Position numbers and translations under genes: made by a program
Shown: piece by piece, positions 7,436 through 16,818 of the stretch
Position numbering within the stretch: position 1 is the stretch's first letter
How the letters are laid out: the number at the start of each line of letters is the position of its first letter
From: Crocinitomicaceae bacterium
Lineage (GTDB): Bacteria > Bacteroidota > Bacteroidia > Flavobacteriales_D > Crocinitomicaceae
Length of the DNA stretch: 18,933 bases
NCBI GenBank assembly: GCA_030833265.1
Contig: JAURHO010000014.1
Location: 1 to 18,933 of the forward strand
Direction: 5' to 3'
The notes under the pieces: generated by a model
Database searches by the model: none
Told to the model about the DNA's origin: nothing
The model's input: only the letters and a program-made list of their open reading frames with translations

Positions 7436-10435
7436 ATGCGTTTAAAAGGATTTTTTTGGTTCTTGTCCATTCTTCTTACTGCGGTATGCGTTTACCAACT
7501 CTCATTCACATGGGTTGCAAGTAATGTAGAATCCAAAGCTGCTAAAGAGGCAGACCTCAAAGTAAAAATGCTTCGCGATGAAGCGAAAGCAACTGGCGGA
7601 ATTGCGATTCTCCCAAACAACACTCAAGTTGATTTCAACAATCCTGAGGCTGTTGAATTAGCAAAAGCCGCTTTCGTCAATGAAATTCTTCGCGAAAAAG
7701 GCGAGAAGCCTGTCTATCCAGTACTTGGTTCTACTTTCGGTGAAGTGAAAAAAATGTCATTGGCCTTTGGTCTTGACCTCGTTGGTGGTATGAGCGTTAC
7801 TGTCGAAATTTCTTACCCAGACCTCATCAAAGGACACGTAAAAAGTGTTACAGACCCAAAATTCACCAAACCATTTGACCGCGCTGTCGCTGACTACAAT
7901 AAAAATGGTGGTGATTTCATCGGGACTTTCATTTCTACTTATAAGAAAGCCAATGGTTCTTTACCACTCAGCTATATCATTAAAGGCGAAGGTATCGGCA
8001 TCAAAACTTCTGATGCACAAGTAGAAAACTACCTCAGAGATCTTGTTGCTTCTTCTATGAAAGGCATCGAAGACATCATTGGTCGTCGTATCAACCAATT
8101 CGGTGTAGCACAACCTAACATCCAACGCGACCTCGCTACTAACCGCCTCTTCATTGAACTACCAGGTGTACAAGACGAAGAGACCGTATCTCGCAAAATC
8201 CGCTCAACCGCAAATCTCGAGTTTTTCGAAACTTACATGCCAGATCAAATCCAGATGCAATGGCAAGAAGCGGCTCGCTTGAGCAAACTCAATGAAGTGA
8301 GCGTTGACGATTTAGCACTTGCTACAGACACCACTGCTGACACCACTGCTGTTAATGCAGACACTGGGGCAGTTGTTGAAGATCCAAAACCAACTTCAAC
8401 TGCTGGCGCAATGGCTTCCAAAAAATCACTTGCCGAATTAGTAGTGCCTGTTGGTGGTTACGCAATTGGTTATGTTAACGCCAATGACAAAGCAACAGTT
8501 TCAGCAATCTTGCGCCGCAAAGATGTCAAATCAGTATTCCCACAAGATATCCAATTCATGTGGTCTGCTAAGCCTGAAAGCGTAGACAACAAATCTAAAA
8601 AAACAGCTTATTTCCTTTATGCATGTCGCATTCCTGATACAGGTAAAGCGCGCGTTAGAGGTGAGCACGTAAGTTCTGCTAAAGTAGACTACGATCAAAC
8701 TGACGGTAGCATCATCGTAAGTCTCGGCATGACGACAGAAGGAGCTGACGAATGGGGTCGCATGACCACAGAAAACAAAGACCGCATCATTGCCATCACA
8801 ATGGATAGCGTTGTGTACAGTGCGCCACGCGTGATCAACCCAATTTTGAACGGAAACACCCAAATCTCAGGAAGCTTTACATTCCAAGAAGCTGAAGACC
8901 TCGCTGGTCTCTTAAATGGTGGTGCTTTACCTGTTCCTTGTGTCATTAAAGACCTTCAAAAAGTTGGTCCTACCATTGGTGCTCAAAACTCACAAGCGGG
9001 TCTTATTTCCTTCGGAGTTGCGTTCATCGCCGTACTTCTTTACATGATGTTCTACTACGGTAGAGCTGGTTTGGCTGCCAATATCGCACTCATCGCCAAC
9101 GTTGTGTTTATCTTCGGTTCTTTGGCTTCCTTCGGAGCCGTTCTTACCCTCGCAGGTATTGCAGGTATTGTATTAACCATCGGTACTGCTGTTGATGCCA
9201 ACATCTTGATCTTCGAACGCGTGCGTGAAGAACAAGCAACTGGCGCCGACACCGAAACTGCCATTAACACCGGTTTCCGCAAGGCCTTGCCTTCTATCAT
9301 CGATGCCAACGTTACTCACTTACTCGTTGCAATCATCCTTAAGGTTTTTGGTACTGGTGAAATCGAGTCTTTCGCGACTACCCTTATCATCGGTATCTTT
9401 ACTTCCTTGTTCACTGCAATGGTAATTGCTGAATTAGCCATCCATTCATGGTTAGCGAAAGGCAAAGAAGTAGGATTCAATACAAAGTACTCTAAAGGTT
9501 TATTCCAAAACTTTAACTTCGACTGGATCGGAAAGCGCAAGTATTTCTATATGTTCTCAATCACCGTAACAATCGTTGGGGTCATTGCCTTGACAACACG
9601 TGGCCTCAAGCAAAGTGTTGAATTTACAGGTGGTAGAACATTTGCTGTTAAATTCGAAAAGAAAGCAGACATCGAAACAATTCGCAAAGAATTGTCAAAA
9701 GTATTTGTTGAAAATGGTGAAACGGCCTCAATTGACCTCAAAACCAAAACCAATGACTACAACGTTGAAATCGTTACGAACTATTTATTGAACAATGACG
9801 GTGCAACAGATCAAGTAAACGAAAAGCTTACATCTGGTCTTGACGCTTGTAAAGACAAAATGGGTTCATATAAAATCTTAGAAACACGTGCAATTTCAGC
9901 ATCCATTTCTTCTGAACTCTGGACTTCATCAACAATCGCCATTACTTTAGCGCTCATCGCCATTTTTGCCTACATCCTTATCCGCTTCGGACACTGGCAA
10001 TATTCATTGGGTGCCATCGTTGGTTTGGCGCACGATGCATTCTTCGTTATTTCGATCTTCTCATTGCTTCACGGTTACTTGCCATTTACTTTAGATGTCA
10101 ACCAAGCATTCATTGCAGCGATCCTTACCGTCATTGGTTACTCCATGAACGATACCGTCATCGTATTTGACCGTATTCGTGAGAACCTTCGTCGCAGCAA
10201 GCCTGAAGACAACCACGGTGAAATCATCAATGCTTCATTGAACAGAACACTTTCAAGAACCTTCAACACTTCCATGATCTTATTTGTGGTTGTTTTGATC
10301 ATGTTCTTGTTTGGTGGCCCTGCAATTAAAGGTTTCTTGTTCGCACTTCTCGTAGGTGTTGTAATCGGTACCTATTCTTCACTTTGTGTGGCAACACCAA
10401 TCCTAATTGACTTCTCTAAGCGTTTACGCGCTTAA
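7436..10435 (+). CDS. secDF: Protein translocase subunit SecDF (fused)
   Basis: This 999-residue inner-membrane protein uses the proton gradient to help pull proteins through SecYEG. SecD and SecF are fused, as is usual in Bacteroidota. The SecD half shows a first membrane helix at residues 5-25, the GLDLVGGMSV motif at 112-121, the P1-domain segment GRRINQFGVAQPNIQ, ELPGVQDEE, then VGPTIGAQNS from 510 and the helix motif GTAVDANILIFERVREE from 583 with the key Asp587. The SecF half starts near 700, with SVEFTGGRTF at 727-736 and GYSMNDTVIVFDRIRENLRR from 901, including Asp906. An Ala/Thr/Asp-rich insert at about 296-328 interrupts the P1 region. ATG 7436 is right for the first helix. The gene has its own consensus promoter and a strong terminator, so it is probably monocistronic. 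Confidence 0.98.
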   Translation: MRLKGFFWFLSILLTAVCVYQLSFTWVASNVESKAAKEADLKVKMLRDEAKATGGIAILPNNTQVDFNNPEAVELAKAAFVNEILREKGEKPVYPVLGSTFGEVKKMSLAFGLDLVGGMSVTVEISYPDLIKGHVKSVTDPKFTKPFDRAVADYNKNGGDFIGTFISTYKKANGSLPLSYIIKGEGIGIKTSDAQVENYLRDLVASSMKGIEDIIGRRINQFGVAQPNIQRDLATNRLFIELPGVQDEETVSRKIRSTANLEFFETYMPDQIQMQWQEAARLSKLNEVSVDDLALATDTTADTTAVNADTGAVVEDPKPTSTAGAMASKKSLAELVVPVGGYAIGYVNANDKATVSAILRRKDVKSVFPQDIQFMWSAKPESVDNKSKKTAYFLYACRIPDTGKARVRGEHVSSAKVDYDQTDGSIIVSLGMTTEGADEWGRMTTENKDRIIAITMDSVVYSAPRVINPILNGNTQISGSFTFQEAEDLAGLLNGGALPVPCVIKDLQKVGPTIGAQNSQAGLISFGVAFIAVLLYMMFYYGRAGLAANIALIANVVFIFGSLASFGAVLTLAGIAGIVLTIGTAVDANILIFERVREEQATGADTETAINTGFRKALPSIIDANVTHLLVAIILKVFGTGEIESFATTLIIGIFTSLFTAMVIAELAIHSWLAKGKEVGFNTKYSKGLFQNFNFDWIGKRKYFYMFSITVTIVGVIALTTRGLKQSVEFTGGRTFAVKFEKKADIETIRKELSKVFVENGETASIDLKTKTNDYNVEIVTNYLLNNDGATDQVNEKLTSGLDACKDKMGSYKILETRAISASISSELWTSSTIAITLALIAIFAYILIRFGHWQYSLGAIVGLAHDAFFVISIFSLLHGYLPFTLDVNQAFIAAILTVIGYSMNDTVIVFDRIRENLRRSKPEDNHGEIINASLNRTLSRTFNTSMILFVVVLIMFLFGGPAIKGFLFALLVGVVIGTYSSLCVATPILIDFSKRLRA

Positions 10436-10455
10436 GCAGCATCCTACATGAATTC

Positions 10456-10485
10456 AAAAAAGCCGCTTGAAAAAGCGGCTTTTTT
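10456..10485 (+). terminator. Intrinsic terminator of secDF
   Basis: A perfect 13-bp stem (AAAAAAGCCGCTT pairing with AAGCGGCTTTTTT) closes on a GAAA tetraloop and ends in six T residues, 20 bp after the secDF stop. The left A-run makes it nearly symmetric, so it could also work in reverse, though no minus-strand gene ends here. Confidence 0.93.
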
Positions 10486-10503
10486 GTTATTTGTACGTTA
10501 AGT

Positions 10504-13500
10504 ATGCGTCTATCGATAAAAACACTGCTCATGAAGCAAAAATTCGGAATACTTGGTCTAGTCATTTTGGTGGGGATATTATTTGGTCTCTTCTTTGTAA
10601 AGAGAGAAACCGTTCAAAAAGATCCTTATCAAGCACTTTTCTCCAATAAGCTGCAGCCCCAACTCTTTGCGGCTGATTTTGGTAGCTTTGATCAAACGCC
10701 AAAGCTCACGATCAAAAATGACCGAGAACAGTCGGTACCCATGAAAGCCCTTAAAGTTGCCGTTTTCGTTGAAAACAATATGGCACGTACGCGCTATGAG
10801 ATGGTATTTTCGAATCCTCACGACAGACAACTAGAGGGAGAGCTTCAGTTTCCACTAAAAGACGGCCAAACGATCTCTTATTTTGCACTTGAGGTGAATG
10901 GTGAAATGCGTCCAGGTGTCGCTGTAGAGCGAACAAAAGCTCGGGTGGCCTATGAAGCGACAGTTAGAAAAGGCGTTGACCCTGGCTTGGTAGAAAAAAT
11001 TCAAGGCAATCTTTTTCGTTTGCGTATTTTCCCAGTGCCTGCTTTGGGCAATAAGCGCGTCATTATTGAAACACAAGAATTGCTACTTTCAGACACCAAG
11101 CATGCTTATTATCGCTTAGGTCTCAACTGGCATCAAAAATTGGCCTCCTTCCAAGTTGGTTTTCATGCTTACGGGATGGCCTTAGCTCCGAAAATCATTC
11201 ATTCCTTTCAAGCCAACAAAACACTCAAAAAATCTGGTCAAGATTATACGTATGCGTTTGTTCAAAAAAACACTGTTCCTAAAGGAAAATTCTTAATTGA
11301 ACTCCCGGCAAACAAGCGTTCAGTTATTGTTGCAAGTCCTGGCGCTGAGCAACAATTTTTCAAAGCAGATTTGCAACTTCCTTTGCGTTATGCCCTAAAA
11401 AAGAAAGCTCAAAAAATTACAATTTGCTGGGATCATTCTTTGTCCAGAAACCGTGCGCAAATTGCTAAAGAATTGCGTTTGCTCGAGCGCTATCTACGCT
11501 ATCTAAATAATGTGGATATTGAACTGATCGGCTTTGCACATCGCGTACTCTACCGAAAGCAATTTAACATTCAAAAGGGAAAGATCACACAGCTACAGCA
11601 TTGGCTCGAGCACCAAGTCTATGATGGTGCTACCGTGCTCAATTGTTTGCCCTTTGAGCAATTTAAAACTGATGAAATACTGTTGTTTACCGATGGTTTG
11701 CAAACCTTGGGTCAGCAGCAGCCCATTTCTTGTCAGCAGCCGCTTTATATCATACAGAGTGCAGCGCAATCTGAGCAAGGATTCCTAAATGCCATGACAC
11801 ATTCAAATCACGGGGAGCTCATCGATCTAACGCAGCTGACTTTAGCGCAAGCTTTTTTTGCCCTCAGGACCGAAGCCCTCAAGTTTATGGGCTTTAAAGA
11901 GCAGTCAAGCATTACTGACCAATGTGCAATTGAAGCCTCCAAAAACTTTGGAACGATTCAAGTTTTTGGAAAAATTCCATTGTCACAAAAATACCTAACG
12001 GCTGAGTTTGGCACCGGTAAGCGCGTAATACATCAAGCTCGCATAAACATCCAGCAAAAAGCCGCAAAAACTTCTATATATGAGAAAATGTGGGCAATTG
12101 CCTATTTAAACGAGCTCCAACAACAGCCCAAATTGCACAAAGCCCGCATTTTGAAGTTGGGTTTGCATTACCGCTTGCTGTCCAATGAAACTTCGTTGTT
12201 GGTATTAGATGACATCCAAGATTATGTGGAGCACGGCATTGTACCGCCAAAATCTTTGCAGAAAAAGTATAAAATCCTGCGTGCAAAATACTTAAAAGAT
12301 AAAAAGGACGAACAAGCGGAGCACTGGAAAGCTTTGAAAAATGATTGGAAAGAATACCTGAAGTGGTACGCCAATCCTAAGTACGAGATAAAGCGACCAA
12401 CTTATCCATTAGACGAAGGGGTTGTCATCAGTGTTCAGGAAACATACGGAAATGCAGAACCAATATCCGAAGTTCCAACGGCTGTTTCTAATGAAGCTAC
12501 TGAAGCGCCAGTTAGCCAGGAGGCTCGATCAAACGCTAATGAAGATGGATTCGCTGCCGGTGCGCAAACATTTACCTGGACCAATGAAAATAATTTCACA
12601 ATTTCGCCTTCAGGTGTTTCATCTGGGGCATTTGACATCGCCGCCACCAGTATATCGCCGAGCTCGATTTCAAGTTATGCTATGCATGTTAGTAATGGCA
12701 ATACAACAGTTGAAAATGAGCAAAATTCGGGTAAGGCTGCACTAAAAATAGTTGGGTGGAACCCTAAAACGCCTTATCTGAAACAATTGCGCAAAGTAGC
12801 CAAGTCCAAAGCGTATCAGACTTATTTGAAACTAAGAGCACATTATCAAGATCAACCCTCCTTCTATATTGATGTTTGTGATTTCTTCATGAAAAACAAG
12901 CAATACCCTAATGCCATCCGGGTGCTCAGTAATTTGGCCGAAATGCAAATACAAGATCCGGCCTTGTTAAGGCTGTTGGCGCAACGACTTCTGCAAATGA
13001 AAGAGACCAAATTATCTCTGGAGCTTTTCGAGCAAATTATAGCGCTGCGTCCTGAAGAGCCACAATCTTATCGCGATTTAGGTTTGGCGCTTGAAGCTGC
13101 AGGGCAATATCAAAAAGCGATAGAACAACTCTACAAGGTTGTTAAAAACCCATATGACCACAGATTTGAAGGCATACACATGATTGTACTCAATGAGATC
13201 AATCATATTGTAAACAGACATCCCAAGGGGTTAGATCTGAAATTCATTGACCCTATCTTTTTAAAGAAGTTACCTTTTGATGTGCGCGTTGTCTTAAATT
13301 GGGATGCTGATGATACCGATGTGGACTTATGGGTGAACGAACCTGGTGGCGAAAAATGCATGTATTCATATCAGCGCACCGAGAACGGAGGGCGCATATC
13401 TAATGACTTCACACAGGGCTTTGGTCCGGAAGAATACTTAATAAAAAAAGCGCCGTCAGGAACCTTTTTTATTCAAGCACATTATTATGGCAATCATCGT

Positions 13501-13644
13501 CCTACCTTGAATGGTAAGGCGCAACTCACTGTCCAATTTTATTTACACTACGGGACGCCATTCGAAATCAAAAGAGAGGTCACTCGACGTCTACAAACGG
13601 TAGATGAAGAAATTGACCTCGCTACTTTTGAATTTGATAATTAG
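10504..13644 (+). CDS. VIT-VWA-TPR-DUF2135 membrane-anchored protein
   Basis: This is a 1046-residue protein of unknown role. A single N-terminal membrane helix (about 13-32) anchors it; no lipobox is seen. A VIT domain (about 78-200) carries the hallmark YEATVRKGVDPGLVE. A von Willebrand A-like domain (about 303-460) has a full metal-binding MIDAS set: DHSLS at 310-314, Thr377 in DGATVL, and Asp397 in LFTDG. A basic helical stretch follows, then a Ser/Thr/Asn-rich linker (about 645-745), TPR-like helices (about 770-890) including PEEPQSYRDLGLALEAAGQY, and a C-terminal DUF2135 domain (from 925) with the acidic loop NWDADDTDVDLWV and the GPEEY segment. Start ATG 10504 has A at -3 and precedes the helix; ATG 10531 is an alternative. 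It lies after the secDF terminator, so it needs its own promoter, which I could not identify. Its stop is 1 bp from the convergent gene's stop. Confidence 0.88.
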   Translation: MRLSIKTLLMKQKFGILGLVILVGILFGLFFVKRETVQKDPYQALFSNKLQPQLFAADFGSFDQTPKLTIKNDREQSVPMKALKVAVFVENNMARTRYEMVFSNPHDRQLEGELQFPLKDGQTISYFALEVNGEMRPGVAVERTKARVAYEATVRKGVDPGLVEKIQGNLFRLRIFPVPALGNKRVIIETQELLLSDTKHAYYRLGLNWHQKLASFQVGFHAYGMALAPKIIHSFQANKTLKKSGQDYTYAFVQKNTVPKGKFLIELPANKRSVIVASPGAEQQFFKADLQLPLRYALKKKAQKITICWDHSLSRNRAQIAKELRLLERYLRYLNNVDIELIGFAHRVLYRKQFNIQKGKITQLQHWLEHQVYDGATVLNCLPFEQFKTDEILLFTDGLQTLGQQQPISCQQPLYIIQSAAQSEQGFLNAMTHSNHGELIDLTQLTLAQAFFALRTEALKFMGFKEQSSITDQCAIEASKNFGTIQVFGKIPLSQKYLTAEFGTGKRVIHQARINIQQKAAKTSIYEKMWAIAYLNELQQQPKLHKARILKLGLHYRLLSNETSLLVLDDIQDYVEHGIVPPKSLQKKYKILRAKYLKDKKDEQAEHWKALKNDWKEYLKWYANPKYEIKRPTYPLDEGVVISVQETYGNAEPISEVPTAVSNEATEAPVSQEARSNANEDGFAAGAQTFTWTNENNFTISPSGVSSGAFDIAATSISPSSISSYAMHVSNGNTTVENEQNSGKAALKIVGWNPKTPYLKQLRKVAKSKAYQTYLKLRAHYQDQPSFYIDVCDFFMKNKQYPNAIRVLSNLAEMQIQDPALLRLLAQRLLQMKETKLSLELFEQIIALRPEEPQSYRDLGLALEAAGQYQKAIEQLYKVVKNPYDHRFEGIHMIVLNEINHIVNRHPKGLDLKFIDPIFLKKLPFDVRVVLNWDADDTDVDLWVNEPGGEKCMYSYQRTENGGRISNDFTQGFGPEEYLIKKAPSGTFFIQAHYYGNHRPTLNGKAQLTVQFYLHYGTPFEIKREVTRRLQTVDEEIDLATFEFDN

Positions 13645-13645
13645 C

Positions 13646-16600
13646 CTATTGTTTTACAAATTGTAAGACCGCAGCTCGTTTTTGGTCTGAGATGCTCAGG
13701 TAATAAGTTCCAGCTGCAATTTTCGGGCTCAGTTCAAGTGTCTGTTTGATTTGGCCATCCGTTGCCTTCAAGTCAAAGGTGGAAATGAGCTGTCCGTTGA
13801 CATTAAAAATTTGTCCTTTAGCTGTTGGCCCTTGAACGCCACTTACCACGATTTCGAAGGTTCCTTTATTGGGGTTCGGGTAAAGGGAAGTGAGTTCAAA
13901 ACTGAGTTCAGTTATTGAGGAAGTATTTACCGTTACTTCAATTGTTGTAATACAACCATTGTTGTCTTTAACCGAGCAAGTATAAGTGCCTATGGCCAAG
14001 CCAGAGAAGAAGGATCCGCTAAACCAGTTGGTTCCATTAATAGAAAAGGAGTACGGAGAGTTGCCTCCGCTTGCATTCATCGCAATAGTACCGTCATTTC
14101 CGTTGGAAACAGTCGTGGTTGCGGTTAAAGTTAATGCACTAGGTTCTGTAACCGTACTGGTAAACGCCTGCTGACATCCGTTCGCATCAAATACATCCAA
14201 AGTGTAATTCCCCGGAGCTAAGCCATTATAAGGCCCTGCGTTGGCTTGTGCATTCGAATTTAGATAATAAGTGTAAGGAGGTGTTCCGCCATTTACTTGC
14301 GTGAGTAAGCTGCCATTGTTCGCACCGTAACATCCCACCATCGTCGGAACCATGTTGACACTGATAGGGGCTGGTTCATTGACGGTATAGTTTGTGGTTG
14401 TGCTACAACCGTTGGCGTCAATTACAGTAATTGTATAGGTGCCCGCACCCAGATTCACAAACGTGTTATTTGCTTGATCCGCTCCGTTGTTAATCGCATA
14501 ACTATAAGGTGCAGTGCCGCCACTCGGCGTAACCACGATCGTGGCATCTTGGTTACCTGCACAAGAAATAGCGGCAGTTTGTTGGATGCTTGAGCTCACG
14601 GTTACGCCAGCCTGAAGTTGGAAGTTCCCGAGAACGGAACAGCCTGTGTTATCGGTAACTTCATAATTGTAGGTTCCGGCACTAAGGTTTGTGAAAATAT
14701 TGCTACTTTGAAGTGGTCCGTTATTCAGTGCATAGCTAAGGCTTCCAACGCCACCAGTAGCATTGATGGCAACGGTGCCGTTATTTGAATTGCAAGATGG
14801 CAGCTGATTGATGCTGACATTGCCAAGTACAATGCTTGAACTGCCATTTACGAATATCCCGTATTGGTAACTGTCATTACAAACATTTTCATCAAGACCA
14901 TTCCCGTTGATATTGGTTAGGTTGAAGGCAATGCTATTGTTTCCGGCAACAAGTCCTTGTAAAGTAAAATAGATGGTGTCAAGGGTTGCATTGGCATTTA
15001 ATTGTGTACTTGAAAAATTCACACTTTGGGCACTAGAACTGCCTACTTGATAGCTGAACTGTCCACTCATAATTGGATTAATCCCTTGGTTTTCAACCAC
15101 GAGTCCAACTTGGGTGCTTGAACCACAAATCCCGTTTGTTTGTACAGTAAAAGCATTGATTACAGCTAGGTCAAGGGTATCCGGATTCATTTTAAAAGCG
15201 GAGATATTTGTTACAATGGCATTATTTGAATTCATGACCACACCCGTATAGTAAAAAGTCTGGCCATCGAAGTCATCAATGCACATGTGGTGGTAATCTC
15301 CCCAACGCGTATTTGCGGTTCTGGCAGATAAGCCTTGTTTGATAACTGTTTCTGGAACCGTCATTTGCCCAAGCGGGTCACAGGGTTTGCGCCCTGTCAT
15401 TTGAATGGAAGGGTAATTTGGTGCTGTTGTTCCAGAAGTTGAATAGGCCAACATGATATTGCCATTTTTATCAATATTAATAGATGGCATCCAGCGATTT
15501 AAAGCAGTTCCAGGAGCATAAGTGCCTTCTTGATAAAGTGTCCAAGAACCAGTGCTTCCGGTTGGCCTTCTGAGTTCAAGCCAGCGCACACCAGCACGGT
15601 TGTTTCCGTCGACGTCAGTGCTGAGGCACAAAACCATTGCTTGGTGGTCATTGAAAACGCGCATCGGGGCCTTGTACATTACGGGTTCGCGCAGAGGATC
15701 TAGTTTAACCGTTGTGCCAGGTTGAGAAATGCATGAAAAACTGGTGAGTCCACAGAGGTCAGAGTCGATTTCAGCAATAGAAACATCTTGAATTTTGGTT
15801 ACGCTGGCCGTATTGTTGGTCCAGTTGATGGTCATTTCCCAAATTTCAATCCAGTCATTTGTGGGGCTGTCTGGTGAACCATTGGTGTGTTTTTCATCGT
15901 CGCGGTGGCGAACGAAAAGTGGTTTTTGACCTGTAGGTGCTGCTAAATCTCCTTCTAAATCAACAGGTGTAATTGATTGAAATCCGAAGCCATTAAGTGT
16001 GTAGCCAATGGGTGTGCCGATAAAAGGGGAGGTAGCACCGGTAATTAAGGCACTCAGTTTCATGGCGTATACTCTTGGAGGCCCACCTTCATTGGTGGTG
16101 GCTAAAAGGGCATCAGAACTTTCACAAATACTCCATTTTGGGTAGTCTGGGAAGTTTGGACAAGTGAATTGATAAAAGTAATAGGCACCTTGTGGGTTAC
16201 TCGTTTGAGACACATAAACAAATAACTTGCTTTGTGAAGTGGATGAAAATTGTGTGATGATCCAACGTTTGGCTGGTTTGTAATATAAAATAACAGGGTC
16301 ACCAAGACCAGTAACAGTTGGTGTTCCTAGGCTCGACATCACTAATGTACCGCTGATTCCAGCTCCGGTTTGTTTATTGTAAATTTTAAAAGAACCGCCG
16401 CTATTGGCATTGGTTCCTTGGATATAAACAGTAGAGTCGGCCTCGCCTGTAGGATCTGGAGGAGAAATCCCGTTGCCGATTCCTTGTACTTGCCAAAGCA
16501 GGGTAGCGCTTGCTGTTTTGGTAGCTGTTTGATGTTGCTGCCATACCCAATCTGGTTGGTGCTGATTGATCACAGGGTTTTGAACCAATTCACGACCTTT

Positions 16601-16756
16601 GAAATTGGGAACGATGTAATCTTTTTTGGTGTTTTCTTGCGCGGGAGCCGGAACTAATTGGGCGCTGCTAGGGCTTGAATAGCCATAGAACTCAGAATTT
16701 TGCCCGAAAACGGCATGCATGCTGAAAAAAACAAGAAGGAGAAGTAGTTGTTTCAT
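13646..16756 (-). CDS. Secreted protein with four SprB-like repeats and T9SS type A sorting domain
   Basis: This 1036-residue protein is cargo for Sec and then the T9SS. The signal peptide is MKQLLLLLVFFSMHAVFG. Residues about 90-530 look like a beta-propeller module known from Bacteroidota surface proteins, opening with NGISPPDPTGEADSTVYIQG and containing RWGDYHHMCIDDFDGQTFYY. A beta-sandwich region (about 540-640) follows, then four SprB-type repeats of about 78 residues, starting near 645, 730, 803 and 882. Each has the pattern GG..PYSY or close to it, then L..GTY...V.D.NGC. The sorting domain begins near 954 (LYPNPNKGTFEIVV) and ends AAGTYYLSISDQKRAAVLQFVK. SprB repeats were first described in a gliding-motility adhesin, but this protein is far smaller than SprB and need not act in gliding. 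It is divergent from yaaA and convergent with the VIT gene. Confidence 0.9.
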   Translation of the reverse strand: MKQLLLLLVFFSMHAVFGQNSEFYGYSSPSSAQLVPAPAQENTKKDYIVPNFKGRELVQNPVINQHQPDWVWQQHQTATKTASATLLWQVQGIGNGISPPDPTGEADSTVYIQGTNANSGGSFKIYNKQTGAGISGTLVMSSLGTPTVTGLGDPVILYYKPAKRWIITQFSSTSQSKLFVYVSQTSNPQGAYYFYQFTCPNFPDYPKWSICESSDALLATTNEGGPPRVYAMKLSALITGATSPFIGTPIGYTLNGFGFQSITPVDLEGDLAAPTGQKPLFVRHRDDEKHTNGSPDSPTNDWIEIWEMTINWTNNTASVTKIQDVSIAEIDSDLCGLTSFSCISQPGTTVKLDPLREPVMYKAPMRVFNDHQAMVLCLSTDVDGNNRAGVRWLELRRPTGSTGSWTLYQEGTYAPGTALNRWMPSINIDKNGNIMLAYSTSGTTAPNYPSIQMTGRKPCDPLGQMTVPETVIKQGLSARTANTRWGDYHHMCIDDFDGQTFYYTGVVMNSNNAIVTNISAFKMNPDTLDLAVINAFTVQTNGICGSSTQVGLVVENQGINPIMSGQFSYQVGSSSAQSVNFSSTQLNANATLDTIYFTLQGLVAGNNSIAFNLTNINGNGLDENVCNDSYQYGIFVNGSSSIVLGNVSINQLPSCNSNNGTVAINATGGVGSLSYALNNGPLQSSNIFTNLSAGTYNYEVTDNTGCSVLGNFQLQAGVTVSSSIQQTAAISCAGNQDATIVVTPSGGTAPYSYAINNGADQANNTFVNLGAGTYTITVIDANGCSTTTNYTVNEPAPISVNMVPTMVGCYGANNGSLLTQVNGGTPPYTYYLNSNAQANAGPYNGLAPGNYTLDVFDANGCQQAFTSTVTEPSALTLTATTTVSNGNDGTIAMNASGGNSPYSFSINGTNWFSGSFFSGLAIGTYTCSVKDNNGCITTIEVTVNTSSITELSFELTSLYPNPNKGTFEIVVSGVQGPTAKGQIFNVNGQLISTFDLKATDGQIKQTLELSPKIAAGTYYLSISDQKRAAVLQFVKQ
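13930..14820 (-). repeat. Four tandem SprB-like protein repeats
   Basis: The coding sequence holds four repeats of about 78 codons. Their shared core is a Gly-Gly plus PYSY/PPYTY turn, an N.F..L..GTY segment and a closing D.NGC. The first three also carry an opening Cys (SCNSNNG, SCAGNQD, GCYGANNG); the fourth has none (VSNGNDG). Boundaries are approximate. Confidence 0.8.
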
Positions 16757-16818
16757 GTTTGTAGTTTAGTTAGACGGCCCTTAAATTAAGAAAATAAGCT
16801 GAAATTCTAGCATACTAT

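Noticed and set aside
10504..13644. XrtN (exosortase) system VIT protein
   Set aside because: That family, as I recall it, has several N-terminal membrane helices. This protein has one, and no exosortase gene is visible.
13640..13665. Palindrome TTACAAATTGTAA near the convergent stops as a bidirectional terminator
   Set aside because: The arms leave only a 1-nt loop, the sequence is A/T-rich, and no T-run follows.
13986..14174. Plus-strand open frame inside the SprB-repeat gene, and similar antisense frames throughout the window
   Set aside because: They lie fully within well-supported genes, have no recognisable domains, and look like by-products of the opposite frame.
13930..14820. CRISPR-like or intergenic DNA repeat array
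   Set aside because: The periodicity is at protein level (SprB-like repeats) inside one long coding frame. There are no identical short DNA repeats with spacers.
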